Below are positions 1-4,878 of a DNA stretch of 5,298 bases, piece after piece. The stretch's first letter is position 1; each line of letters begins with the position of its first letter. The notes under the pieces were generated by a model. That model did not search any database, was not told where the DNA came from, and saw nothing but the letters and a program-made list of their open reading frames with translations. Both the position numbers and the translations under genes were made by a program. The stretch covers positions 1 to 5,298 of the forward strand of contig JACQXL010000233.1 in the NCBI GenBank assembly GCA_016208805.1, given 5' to 3'. This DNA is from Planctomycetota bacterium. GTDB taxonomy: Bacteria; Planctomycetota; MHYJ01; JACQXL01.

Positions 1-57
1 TCGGGACTCAGAATGACACTCTCCGGGTGGTCTTTTTCCCATTTCGCAAGAGTTCAG
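1..57. repeat. Left copy of the end repeat (38-bp inverted repeat plus outer part)
   Basis: Positions 20-57 are the exact reverse complement of 5261-5298 (38 of 38 bases; outer end TCTCCGGGTGG, inner end AAGAGTTCAG). Identity stops at once on the inner side: 58 is T, whereas the complement of 5260 is G. The outer part (1-19) contains TCGGGACTCAGAATGAC, which resembles the widespread 'GTCATTCTGAG' class of intergenic repeats seen in many environmental bacteria; that link is from memory and not checked. The copy lies inside the 3' end of the minus-strand propeller gene and supplies its last residues and stop codon. It is probably one copy of a dispersed genomic repeat. Confidence 0.85.
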
Positions 58-2359
58 TAATTACCGTGCCAGATAAACCAGTTGGCGTGGGCAGAGTCTC
101 AACTGGAGAACCAATGGCGTAAAGTTTGCCATCATAAGAGCATATGTAAATCGTTCCGTCAGTGCCTATTGCAGGTGAAGAGAAGATATAACTCCCTGTA
201 GTATATGTCCATTTTAATGTTCCATCAGATTTAATGACATAGAGTTTGTTATCAACGCAACCCACATAGATTGTCCCGTTAGCATCAATCGCTGGGGAAG
301 AATAAATATTACCACCTGTAGTGTAACTCCATTTTAGATTCCCGCTTGGGTTAATTGCATATAGTTTACGATACGCTGAGCCTATATAGATTGTGCCGTC
401 AACGCCGATTGCGGGTGAAGTCCAATCCGAACCAAATGAGGTGGTACCATCCCCAACGGTATAAACCCATTTTAGGCTCCCGTCGGGATTAAGGGCATCA
501 AGATTATTATAAAAACGGGAACGGACATAGATTGTCCCATCGTTGCTTATCGAGGCGGAAGAGTTATCATACCACTGTGGAGTATAGAGCCATTTAAAAG
601 TTCCATCGGAAGTAAGCGCATAGAACTTTCGGACATCCAAATATGTACCACCGATATAGATTGTTCTATTCGAGCCGATTGATGGAGAACATATGACATT
701 AGCCACTCCTGTATCATAGTTCCATTTTACGGTTCCGTCAGGATTAAAGGCATAGAGTTTACCATCAAAAGAACCCACATAGACCGTTCCGTCAGTATCT
801 ATTGTTGGAGAAGAGTAGATGCAATTCCCTGTGGCATATGACCATTTTAATGTTCCATCAGCGTTAATGGCATATAAATTCTTGTCTCTTGAACCAACAT
901 AAATTGTACCATCCGAGGAGATCGCTGGAGAAGAATAAATTTCGTCTCCGGTAGAGTAAGACCACTTCAAGGTTCCATCGGGATTAATAGCATACAATTT
1001 TTTGTCTCTTGAACCAACATAGATTGTGCCATCAGACCCAATAGCGGCGGACGAGAATAAAATGCCAGCACCCGTCGTGTAACTCCATTTCAAAGTATTA
1101 GTTGTTGAGCCAACATACGGACTCTGACCGGTATGTTGTGGATTATGGTGTAACATCGGCCAGGGTGAACCAGCAAGAGTAGGTGATGGTCCAGAAGGAT
1201 TAGTCGTCGCACTTACCGGGTTACTCTGGATTGAAGTATTCCCCGCCGCATCATAAGCCGCAACCGTATAACTATATGTGGTTGCGGGAGTTAATCCAGC
1301 ATTGCTATATGAGGTAGTACTAACAGATATTAGATAGATACCATTACGATAAACTTTATATCCGGCAACGCCAATATTATCCGTTGAAGCAGTCCAGGAA
1401 AGGTTAATCTGACTGGAACTTACCGCTGTAGCAATAAGTCCGGTCGGCGTGCTGGGCGGGGTTGTATCCGGTAGGGCAGGTCTTGGCACACTCACCCAGC
1501 ACCACGGTCGTGGGCCGGTGAGTCTGGCCGGTGCGCCTTCATCCGGCCCGATATAGCCGGCCCTGGGGCCGCTGGTGTGCAACTTGCCTCTCTTATCAGG
1601 CAGGACGATAACCCAACGTCCCTCTATGAACTCCATCAGCCGGATGTCCGCATTAGACAGGTCTTCGGCACGGATACCTGCGGGCAGGGTCACATAGCAA
1701 TCCGCTTCTTTGCCGGGCGGGAAGTTGTGACGGCCCTGCCATCGTTCCGGATGAGCCGGCTTCAACTCGCCGCCGCCTAAAAAGAGATACCCCGGCGGCA
1801 GTGCAAACGGCAGGTCGGACTCGTCATAAAATGGTTTACCGATGACTGCGCTGTTGTCATCAACACTTTCTACTGGAACCCTCACCACGTGAATTACCGA
1901 GGCGCCATTTCTCTGGTTTACTATGTCAGTCGTGCCGCTACTACCGGTAGTAGTCTTGGAAACAACTGATGCCTCGTTAGTATAGCCACTTTTTACCCCG
2001 TCCGGGCCTACCGCTTTCATTCGATAATAATAAGTAGTGCTGGCATTTATGGTGTTGTCTATATGGTTCGCTTCGTATACGGTTGCGATTAGTGTATAAT
2101 TTTCTGTTGGTGTCTTACGTTCTATCAGAAAACTGGTGCCGTTGTAGTAGATAGCGCCACATTCCAATTTAACACTGTTATCCGGTAGGAGAGTTGCATC
2201 TAAATGCACGAGGAAAGGCAGTTGTGTTGGAACGCTACTGCCGGCATAGTAAACGCCCGGTGGCAAATCATCTTTGGCACCGAAGTTTTCGCACCCCTTG
2301 GCGCCCAGACCCAGCAGGGCGACGGCAATAACCAGACTGATAACGATGCCTAATTTCAT
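8..2359 (-). CDS. Exported Fn3 / PQQ-type beta-propeller protein, C-terminus altered by a repeat
   Basis: This 783-residue protein begins with a hydrophobic signal segment (about residues 4-20) followed by Ala-Lys-Gly-Cys23. The Cys could be a lipidation site, but Lys at -2 is unusual for a lipobox. Domains in order: a divergent Fn3-like domain (about 46-136); an unassigned GC-rich domain (about 155-298) with VTLPAG and a GRWVIVLP strand, vaguely like a ZU5-type beta sandwich; a clear Fn3 domain (about 300-386, with INLSWTASTDN and GYKVYRNG); the typical propeller entry WPMLHHNPQHTG (400-411); then eight blades of about 40 residues, each opening with LKW or FKW (423, 464, 504, 544, 588, 629, 675, 715) and carrying SSPAI, DGTIYVGS and KLYAINPDGT. 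A third Fn3 domain starts at PTPTGL (757-762) but is cut off after about residue 767; the tail TELLRNGKKTTRRVSF comes from the end repeat. Such proteins act outside the cytoplasm in binding or scaffolding. No catalytic residues for a quinoprotein dehydrogenase are evident, so an enzyme role is not claimed. The start has a good promoter upstream but only a weak SD (GGGAT or GAG). Confidence 0.88.
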   Translation of the reverse strand: MKLGIVISLVIAVALLGLGAKGCENFGAKDDLPPGVYYAGSSVPTQLPFLVHLDATLLPDNSVKLECGAIYYNGTSFLIERKTPTENYTLIATVYEANHIDNTINASTTYYYRMKAVGPDGVKSGYTNEASVVSKTTTGSSGTTDIVNQRNGASVIHVVRVPVESVDDNSAVIGKPFYDESDLPFALPPGYLFLGGGELKPAHPERWQGRHNFPPGKEADCYVTLPAGIRAEDLSNADIRLMEFIEGRWVIVLPDKRGKLHTSGPRAGYIGPDEGAPARLTGPRPWCWVSVPRPALPDTTPPSTPTGLIATAVSSSQINLSWTASTDNIGVAGYKVYRNGIYLISVSTTSYSNAGLTPATTYSYTVAAYDAAGNTSIQSNPVSATTNPSGPSPTLAGSPWPMLHHNPQHTGQSPYVGSTTNTLKWSYTTGAGILFSSAAIGSDGTIYVGSRDKKLYAINPDGTLKWSYSTGDEIYSSPAISSDGTIYVGSRDKNLYAINADGTLKWSYATGNCIYSSPTIDTDGTVYVGSFDGKLYAFNPDGTVKWNYDTGVANVICSPSIGSNRTIYIGGTYLDVRKFYALTSDGTFKWLYTPQWYDNSSASISNDGTIYVRSRFYNNLDALNPDGSLKWVYTVGDGTTSFGSDWTSPAIGVDGTIYIGSAYRKLYAINPSGNLKWSYTTGGNIYSSPAIDANGTIYVGCVDNKLYVIKSDGTLKWTYTTGSYIFSSPAIGTDGTIYICSYDGKLYAIGSPVETLPTPTGLSGTVITELLRNGKKTTRRVSF
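110..1093 (-). repeat. Intragenic tandem repeats encoding eight propeller blades
   Basis: This part of the propeller gene encodes eight blades with a period of about 40 codons. Some blades are still close at DNA level: 882-901 and 1002-1021 are identical over 20 bases and lie exactly 120 bases apart, encoding the same GSRDK segment of blades 1 and 2. This indicates fairly recent blade duplication. Blades 5 and 6 (residues about 588-670) are longer and more divergent. Such repeats are prone to copy-number change and to assembly collapse, so the blade count in the organism could differ. Confidence 0.85.
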
Positions 2360-2379
2360 ACTACTCGTTATCCCACTAT

Positions 2380-2408
2380 ACTATAGGTAATTTTTGGGCG
2401 TTTGTCAA
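2380..2408 (-). promoter_or_regulatory. Sigma-70-like promoter for the propeller gene
   Basis: Read on the minus strand, TTGACA (2403-2408) is followed after exactly 17 bases by TATAGT (2380-2385). The predicted transcription start is near 2373, which gives a very short leader of about 14 bases before the ATG at 2359. A second overlapping TATAGT occurs at 2375-2380. The fit to the bacterial housekeeping consensus is strong; activity is inferred. Confidence 0.75.
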
Positions 2409-2423
2409 GTATTTCTTTGCGGG

Positions 2424-2457
2424 AAACCACAGATGAACACAGATAGGCACTGATTAA
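2424..2457. repeat. Dispersed-repeat-like 'ACCACAGATGAACACAGAT' segment
   Basis: This non-coding segment contains AACCACAGATGAACACAGAT and ends in CTGATTAA (2450-2457). The latter is the exact reverse complement of TTAATCAG at 2578-2585 on the far side of the intergenic region. I recall closely similar sequences scattered between genes in many environmental genomes, but copy number cannot be tested from one window. It sits between the two divergent promoters. Confidence 0.45.
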
Positions 2458-2459
2458 CA

Positions 2460-2488
2460 TTGACAGGACGACTTCAAGGTGTTATAAG
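2460..2488 (+). promoter_or_regulatory. Sigma-70-like promoter for the HEAT-repeat gene
   Basis: TTGACA (2460-2465) and TATAAG (2483-2488) are separated by exactly 17 bases, a near-consensus housekeeping promoter on the plus strand. Initiation is predicted near 2495, leaving a leader of about 120 bases that contains the hairpin at 2508-2564. Its -35 box abuts the dispersed-repeat-like segment, so the repeat may have helped to supply the promoter. It diverges from the minus-strand promoter at 2380-2408. Confidence 0.7.
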
Positions 2489-2507
2489 TATAAATTAAGT
2501 AAGCGGA

Positions 2508-2564
2508 CGCCGTCGTCCATAGCCAACCTATGTCAGCGTTACGGATAGCGGACTATGGCGTCGG
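2508..2564 (+). other. Imperfect hairpin in the leader of the HEAT-repeat gene
   Basis: CCATAG (2517-2522) pairs exactly with CTATGG (2553-2558). Outside it, G2515-C2559 and C2514-G2560 pair after a one-base bulge, then 2510-2512 (CCG) pair with 2562-2564 (CGG) after one mismatch. The loop is about 30 bases. There is no T-run after the stem, so it is not a standard terminator for the plus strand. It may be a leader RNA structure or simply a palindromic dispersed repeat. Neighbouring repeat-like sequence on both sides favours the latter. Confidence 0.5.
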
Positions 2565-2577
2565 ACGATTGAGCCGA

Positions 2578-2605
2578 TTAATCAGATAAATCTGTTTAAT
2601 CCGTG
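2578..2605. repeat. Right part of dispersed-repeat-like sequence
   Basis: The segment starts with TTAATCAG, the inverted partner of 2450-2457, and contains the small palindrome CAGAT-AA-ATCTG (2583-2594) followed by TTAATCCGTGT. The wording resembles the opposite strand of the ACCACAGAT-type repeat on the left, suggesting that the two segments are arms of one degenerate inverted repeat about 150 bases long. It ends about a dozen bases before the HEAT-repeat gene's ATG. Confidence 0.4.
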
Positions 2606-2616
2606 TACCGTTAATT

Positions 2617-3795
2617 ATGGGTAATAAGACCGCACTGGTCGGGCTGTGGGTGGCGATAGGGTTCATCGGCGCGCTGGCCGTGTATTTCTATTACGCCACG
2701 CCGAAAGCATCTGCCAAACTACCCGCACCACAACCGTCGGTCAACCAACCTGCGGCCGTTACCGCCACACCGGCAACAGCACTATCACCTGTTCCCTCGC
2801 CACTGCCCACTCCGAAAACTCGTCCGGTTCTGCCAGCCCGGCCTTCGCAACCGTCGGTGATTATTTCTGAAACAACTCCGGTTACCTCAACCATAGCGGC
2901 TGATAAACTGGCCGTCAAGATTGCCGAATGGGAAAAGAAATATCCGCGACTGTTCACAGCACACCCGGAACTGAAGGAATTGTTAAGCAATCCTTTATGG
3001 TATGAATGGGGAAAATTGCGCCAGATACTTATTGAAGAACTGCAAAATGGCAGCTTAGAGATTTATATATATTTTATGGGTGTAGGGAGCATTTCATATG
3101 ATACCCCAATCCATACTGCGTTATCTGAGAACAAGGCCATCCTGATAAACGACCTGTCCGGATTTCTGTCCCATCCGGCGCCAGAGATGCGGCGTGGTTC
3201 ACTTGTTGTTCTTGAGCTGATTGCCGCAAAAGAAATGATACCGATTGCAATAAACCTGCTTTCAGATTCTGATACAGGTGTATGTAAAGCGGCGATTTCA
3301 TATCTGGGCGCAGTGGGTGCACAGGAGGCGCGTTACAAGATAGCCGAATGCCTGACGGATGACGCGCATCATGAAGTGCGGGGCGCGGCAATTTATGCGC
3401 TCGGACTGCTCGGCGCTAAAGAGTCTATACCCAAACTTATTTGTTCTCTATCTGACGAGCAGGGTTATATACTTGCAACTACCATCAGGTCGCTGGGTGA
3501 GTTAGACGCCAAAGAAGCCATCCCGCAGATACGTAATTCCTTGAATGATTCGGATAAAGAAGTCCGGCTGGCCACAATATTAACCCTTGCCAGATTAGGT
3601 GATAAGGAAAGCATTCCCTATACCGTGACAATGCTTTCCGATACTGATTTTGAGCAATGTCTGGTTGCCCTCAACGCCCTGCGCGCCCTTAATGCCAAAG
3701 AGGCCATACCGGATATCCGCAAACTGCTGGATAGTCCGAATCGGATGATTCGCGAAGCCGCACAGGAACTCATCCAGGACATAGAACCTAAATAA
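2617..3795 (+). CDS. Membrane-anchored HEAT-repeat protein
   Basis: This 392-residue protein starts with a short N-terminus and one hydrophobic helix (about residues 7-26) that can act as a signal anchor. A Pro/Ala/Thr-rich, probably extended linker follows (about 30-92), then a helical segment (97-142). Six HEAT-like repeats of 31-32 residues begin at about 203, 235, 267, 298, 329 and 360, each opening with a variant of AKEAIP and containing an LSD.D..VR..A motif. They resemble the PBS-lyase (EZ-HEAT) type. A degenerate extra repeat may precede them (about 175-202). HEAT solenoids are protein-protein scaffolds; no enzyme motif is seen. The helix followed by a Pro-rich spacer suggests that the solenoid is held away from the membrane, probably on the outer face, but topology is not proven. 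The ATG has no recognisable SD (ACCGTTAATT precedes it); the in-frame GTG at codon 12 is no better placed. The gene diverges from the propeller gene and has its own promoter. Confidence 0.9.
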   Translation: MGNKTALVGLWVAIGFIGALAVYFYYATPKASAKLPAPQPSVNQPAAVTATPATALSPVPSPLPTPKTRPVLPARPSQPSVIISETTPVTSTIAADKLAVKIAEWEKKYPRLFTAHPELKELLSNPLWYEWGKLRQILIEELQNGSLEIYIYFMGVGSISYDTPIHTALSENKAILINDLSGFLSHPAPEMRRGSLVVLELIAAKEMIPIAINLLSDSDTGVCKAAISYLGAVGAQEARYKIAECLTDDAHHEVRGAAIYALGLLGAKESIPKLICSLSDEQGYILATTIRSLGELDAKEAIPQIRNSLNDSDKEVRLATILTLARLGDKESIPYTVTMLSDTDFEQCLVALNALRALNAKEAIPDIRKLLDSPNRMIREAAQELIQDIEPK

Positions 3796-3832
3796 CCTGC
3801 CGATATTCAACAGGGACTTTAATGTTAAATCC

Positions 3833-3862
3833 GAAGCACTTCCGCCTATGCTTCCAGCGGAA
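3833..3862 (+). other. Two alternative hairpins after the HEAT-repeat gene
   Basis: GAAGCA (3833-3838) can pair with TGCTTC (3849-3854), or TTCCGC (3840-3845) can pair with GCGGAA (3857-3862). The two stems overlap, so only one can form at a time. No T-run follows on the plus strand, only AAAATGACG, so this is not a canonical intrinsic terminator. It may help end or stabilise the upstream mRNA 3' end, but that is weakly supported. Confidence 0.4.
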
Positions 3863-3976
3863 AATGACGAATGCCTAATAACGAATGACGAAAGAAATCT
3901 TAAAGCACCAATGACTAAATTTAGGCATTAGAGTCTTCGTCATTCTTTCGTCATTTGGATTTCGTCATTAGTCATT
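3863..3976. repeat. Inverted cluster of AATGACGAA / TTCGTCATT copies
   Basis: AATGACGAA occurs at 3863-3871 and 3884-3892. Its exact reverse complement TTCGTCATT occurs at 3936-3944, 3947-3955 and 3961-3969. Longer exact pairings are ATGCCTAA (3871-3878) with TTAGGCAT (3921-3928), and an 11-base pair at 3884-3894 with 3945-3955. The whole can fold into an imperfect cruciform or RNA hairpin. Similar GACGAATGACGAA-rich stretches are familiar as intergenic filler in environmental genomes, so a dispersed element is likelier than a dedicated regulator, although it lies directly upstream of the TIR promoter. Confidence 0.7.
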
Positions 3977-3998
3977 AACAGAGAGTTCCTGTTATTGC

Positions 3999-4027
3999 TT
4001 GACTTTTCTCTTTCTTTAGAGTAACAT
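3999..4027 (+). promoter_or_regulatory. Sigma-70-like promoter for the TIR / toxin-antitoxin operon
   Basis: TTGACT (3999-4004) and TAACAT (4022-4027) are separated by 17 bases. A TATAGT at 4027-4032 looks better as a -10 but would need a 22-base spacer. Transcription would start near 4034, giving a leader of about 70 bases. Because the three downstream genes overlap, this is the likely promoter for all of them, and it is where toxin-antitoxin autoregulation would have to act unless an internal promoter exists. Confidence 0.55.
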
Positions 4028-4046
4028 ATAGTAAGAAATAACCAAA

Positions 4047-4083
4047 AAGGAGTCCGTTATCTTTCCGCTGGGTGGCGGATTCC
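4047..4083 (+). promoter_or_regulatory. Leader hairpin that could hide an SD-like sequence
   Basis: AAGGAG (4047-4052) resembles an SD site but is not followed by a suitably spaced ATG. It overlaps an eight-pair stem formed by GGAGTCCG (4049-4056) with CGGATTCC (4076-4083), with one G-U pair. A shorter stem, TCCGC (4064-4068) with GCGGA (4075-4079), uses part of the same 3' arm and so competes. Two exclusive structures in a leader can indicate switching or protein binding, for instance by the antitoxin or toxin, but no known riboswitch class is recognised. Confidence 0.4.
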
Positions 4084-4092
4084 GAATGATAA

Positions 4093-4097
4093 AAGGA
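4093..4097 (+). promoter_or_regulatory. Ribosome-binding site of the TIR gene
   Basis: AAGGA ends eight bases before the ATG at 4106, a suitable spacing that supports this start. It lies just outside the leader hairpin at 4049-4083, so it may stay accessible when the hairpin is folded. Confidence 0.65.
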
Positions 4098-4105
4098 TTT
4101 AGATA

Positions 4106-4591
4106 ATGGCGTATAAAGTTTTTATAAGTCATAGTACAATGGATTCCGGCATAGTAAAGGCGCTTGCGAACATCCTCTCAAAGTTTGGAGTAACCCCATA
4201 TGTCGCAGACTGGGATCTCCCAGCCGGTATGTCGCTTAACAAGGGAATCTCTTCCGAAATAGATAAAGCGGATTGTATAATCGTTTTGCTGACACACAAC
4301 GGAATAAGGTCAAAATGGGTGCATCAAGAAATAGGGTATGCCAGGAAATCAGCCAAACTGATTATTCCTCTTGTAGAGAGAGGAACCACTCCGGACGAAC
4401 TGGGGTTCTTAAAACCTATAAGGTATATTGAATACGACCCTATTCAGCCACATCTGGCTTTAACTCGCGCATCTACACAATTAGTGTCGTTAAAATTGAA
4501 GAAGGAAGAAAAGGAAAAGCAAACTAATGCATTGCTTGTGACAGGTGGTATTCTTGCTTTCCTGCTATTACTTGGGGGAGGTGAAAAATGA
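4106..4591 (+). CDS. Tail-anchored TIR-domain protein
   Basis: This 161-residue protein has an N-terminal TIR domain (about residues 3-125) and a C-terminal hydrophobic helix (about 141-157) ending in GGGEK, with a charged spacer between them (KLKKEEKEKQ, 130-139). TIR hallmarks are the first strand KVFISHS (4-10), the BB-loop-like DWDLPAGMSL (35-44), the strand ADCIIVLL (55-62), and WVHQE (71-75). Glu75 matches the position of the catalytic Glu in NAD-cleaving TIR domains such as SARM1 (motif WVHKE), so NADase or related nucleotide activity is plausible. With no N-terminal signal, the TIR domain should face the cytoplasm with the protein held in the membrane by its tail. Bacterial TIR proteins are often effectors in anti-phage systems (Thoeris, CBASS-type and others), but no sensor or cyclic-nucleotide synthase gene is present here. 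Its stop overlaps the start of the next gene (ATGA), and its last Gly codons form that gene's SD. The TIR assignment is firm; the NADase and defence roles are inferred. Confidence 0.9.
   Translation: MAYKVFISHSTMDSGIVKALANILSKFGVTPYVADWDLPAGMSLNKGISSEIDKADCIIVLLTHNGIRSKWVHQEIGYARKSAKLIIPLVERGTTPDELGFLKPIRYIEYDPIQPHLALTRASTQLVSLKLKKEEKEKQTNALLVTGGILAFLLLLGGGEK
4577..4583 (+). promoter_or_regulatory. Strong ribosome-binding site of the antitoxin-like gene
   Basis: GGAGGTG lies inside the last codons of the TIR gene, four bases before the ATG at 4588. The strong SD together with the ATGA stop-start overlap suggests efficient, coupled translation of the antitoxin after the TIR protein. Confidence 0.75.
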
Positions 4592-4878
4592 AGATAGAAC
4601 ATCAGATTTTGCCGAGGGATGAGATGCGATTTGAGATTTGTCCTCTTAAAGGCAAGCCGAATAGGAAAATAGGACGCCAGTTTGAATTGTGGTCTGACAA
4701 AAGAGGGCGGGTATGTGGTTTAATTATCAAGGATTATGAAGAGTTATTAGATGAATTCAGAAGCATTCTATCTATGAATCGGTCAAGAGAACGACTTGCC
4801 GATGCTATCGTAAGTGAAACATCTCTTAAAAAAGACTGGTTGAAACCAGAGGAGGATAACGCTTGGAGAAACTTGTAA
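4588..4878 (+). CDS. Antitoxin-like protein of a MazF/PemK module
   Basis: This 96-residue charged protein precedes and overlaps a MazF-family toxin, the usual order for type II antitoxins. Its C-terminus SLKKDWLKPEEDNAWRNL (79-96) matches the 'KDWL.PEED.AW..L' tail that I recall from small proteins encoded before MazF/PemK toxins of this subtype; such acidic, aromatic tails usually wrap around the toxin and block its RNA site. The N-terminal half (1-60, with a probable beta-rich segment around QFELWSDKRGRV and LIIKDYEELLDEF) is not assigned. I see no clear AbrB, ribbon-helix-helix or HTH signature, so DNA binding and autorepression are uncertain. It overlaps the TIR gene by four bases and the toxin gene by 16. 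The role is inferred mainly from the tail and the context. Confidence 0.78.
   Translation: MKIEHQILPRDEMRFEICPLKGKPNRKIGRQFELWSDKRGRVCGLIIKDYEELLDEFRSILSMNRSRERLADAIVSETSLKKDWLKPEEDNAWRNL
4850..4855 (+). promoter_or_regulatory. Ribosome-binding site that fixes the toxin's TTG start
   Basis: AGGAGG lies inside the antitoxin's PEED codons, seven bases before the TTG at 4863. No in-frame ATG or GTG lies near: the ATG at about 4885 is out of frame. A near-perfect SD paired with a weak TTG codon therefore decides the start. Confidence 0.75.

Larger units (their letters stand above)
3796..4105. other. Gene-free 310-base region upstream of the TIR operon
   Basis: No plausible gene is seen on either strand. 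From left to right the region holds an AT-rich spacer (3796-3832), two mutually exclusive six-pair hairpins (3833-3862), a cluster of inverted TTCGTCATT/AATGACGAA copies (3863-3976), a promoter (3999-4027) and a structured leader with two candidate ribosome-binding sequences (4044-4105). Confidence 0.8.

Noticed and set aside
1577..1780. Plus-strand open frame of 67 codons inside the propeller gene
   Set aside because: It is antisense to the GC-rich coding domain, where stops are rare; it has no SD and no family resemblance.
8..2359. Functional PQQ-dependent alcohol or glucose dehydrogenase
   Set aside because: The blades are short, glycine/serine-rich repeats without the cofactor-binding and calcium-ligand residues of true quinoprotein enzymes, and are combined with Fn3 domains as in structural proteins.
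2646..2990. Open frames on both strands overlapping the 5' part of the HEAT-repeat gene
   Set aside because: They are shadows of the Pro/Ala/Thr-rich linker; the HEAT frame has a membrane helix and clear repeats, the others have nothing recognisable.
3074..3391. Minus-strand frame of 105 codons inside the HEAT gene
   Set aside because: It lies opposite well-formed HEAT repeats, has no SD or promoter, and its composition looks like a reverse-frame artefact.
3595..3810. Minus-strand frame of 71 codons at the HEAT gene's 3' end
   Set aside because: It is antisense to the last HEAT repeats with no supporting signal.
3863..3976. Possible CRISPR array
   Set aside because: The repeat units are only nine bases, in mixed orientation and with irregular short gaps; there are no cas genes.
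4106..4591. Thoeris ThsB or CBASS TIR effector
   Set aside because: No ThsA-like, cyclase or SAVED/STING partner is present in the window, and the protein is tail-anchored with a toxin-antitoxin pair instead.
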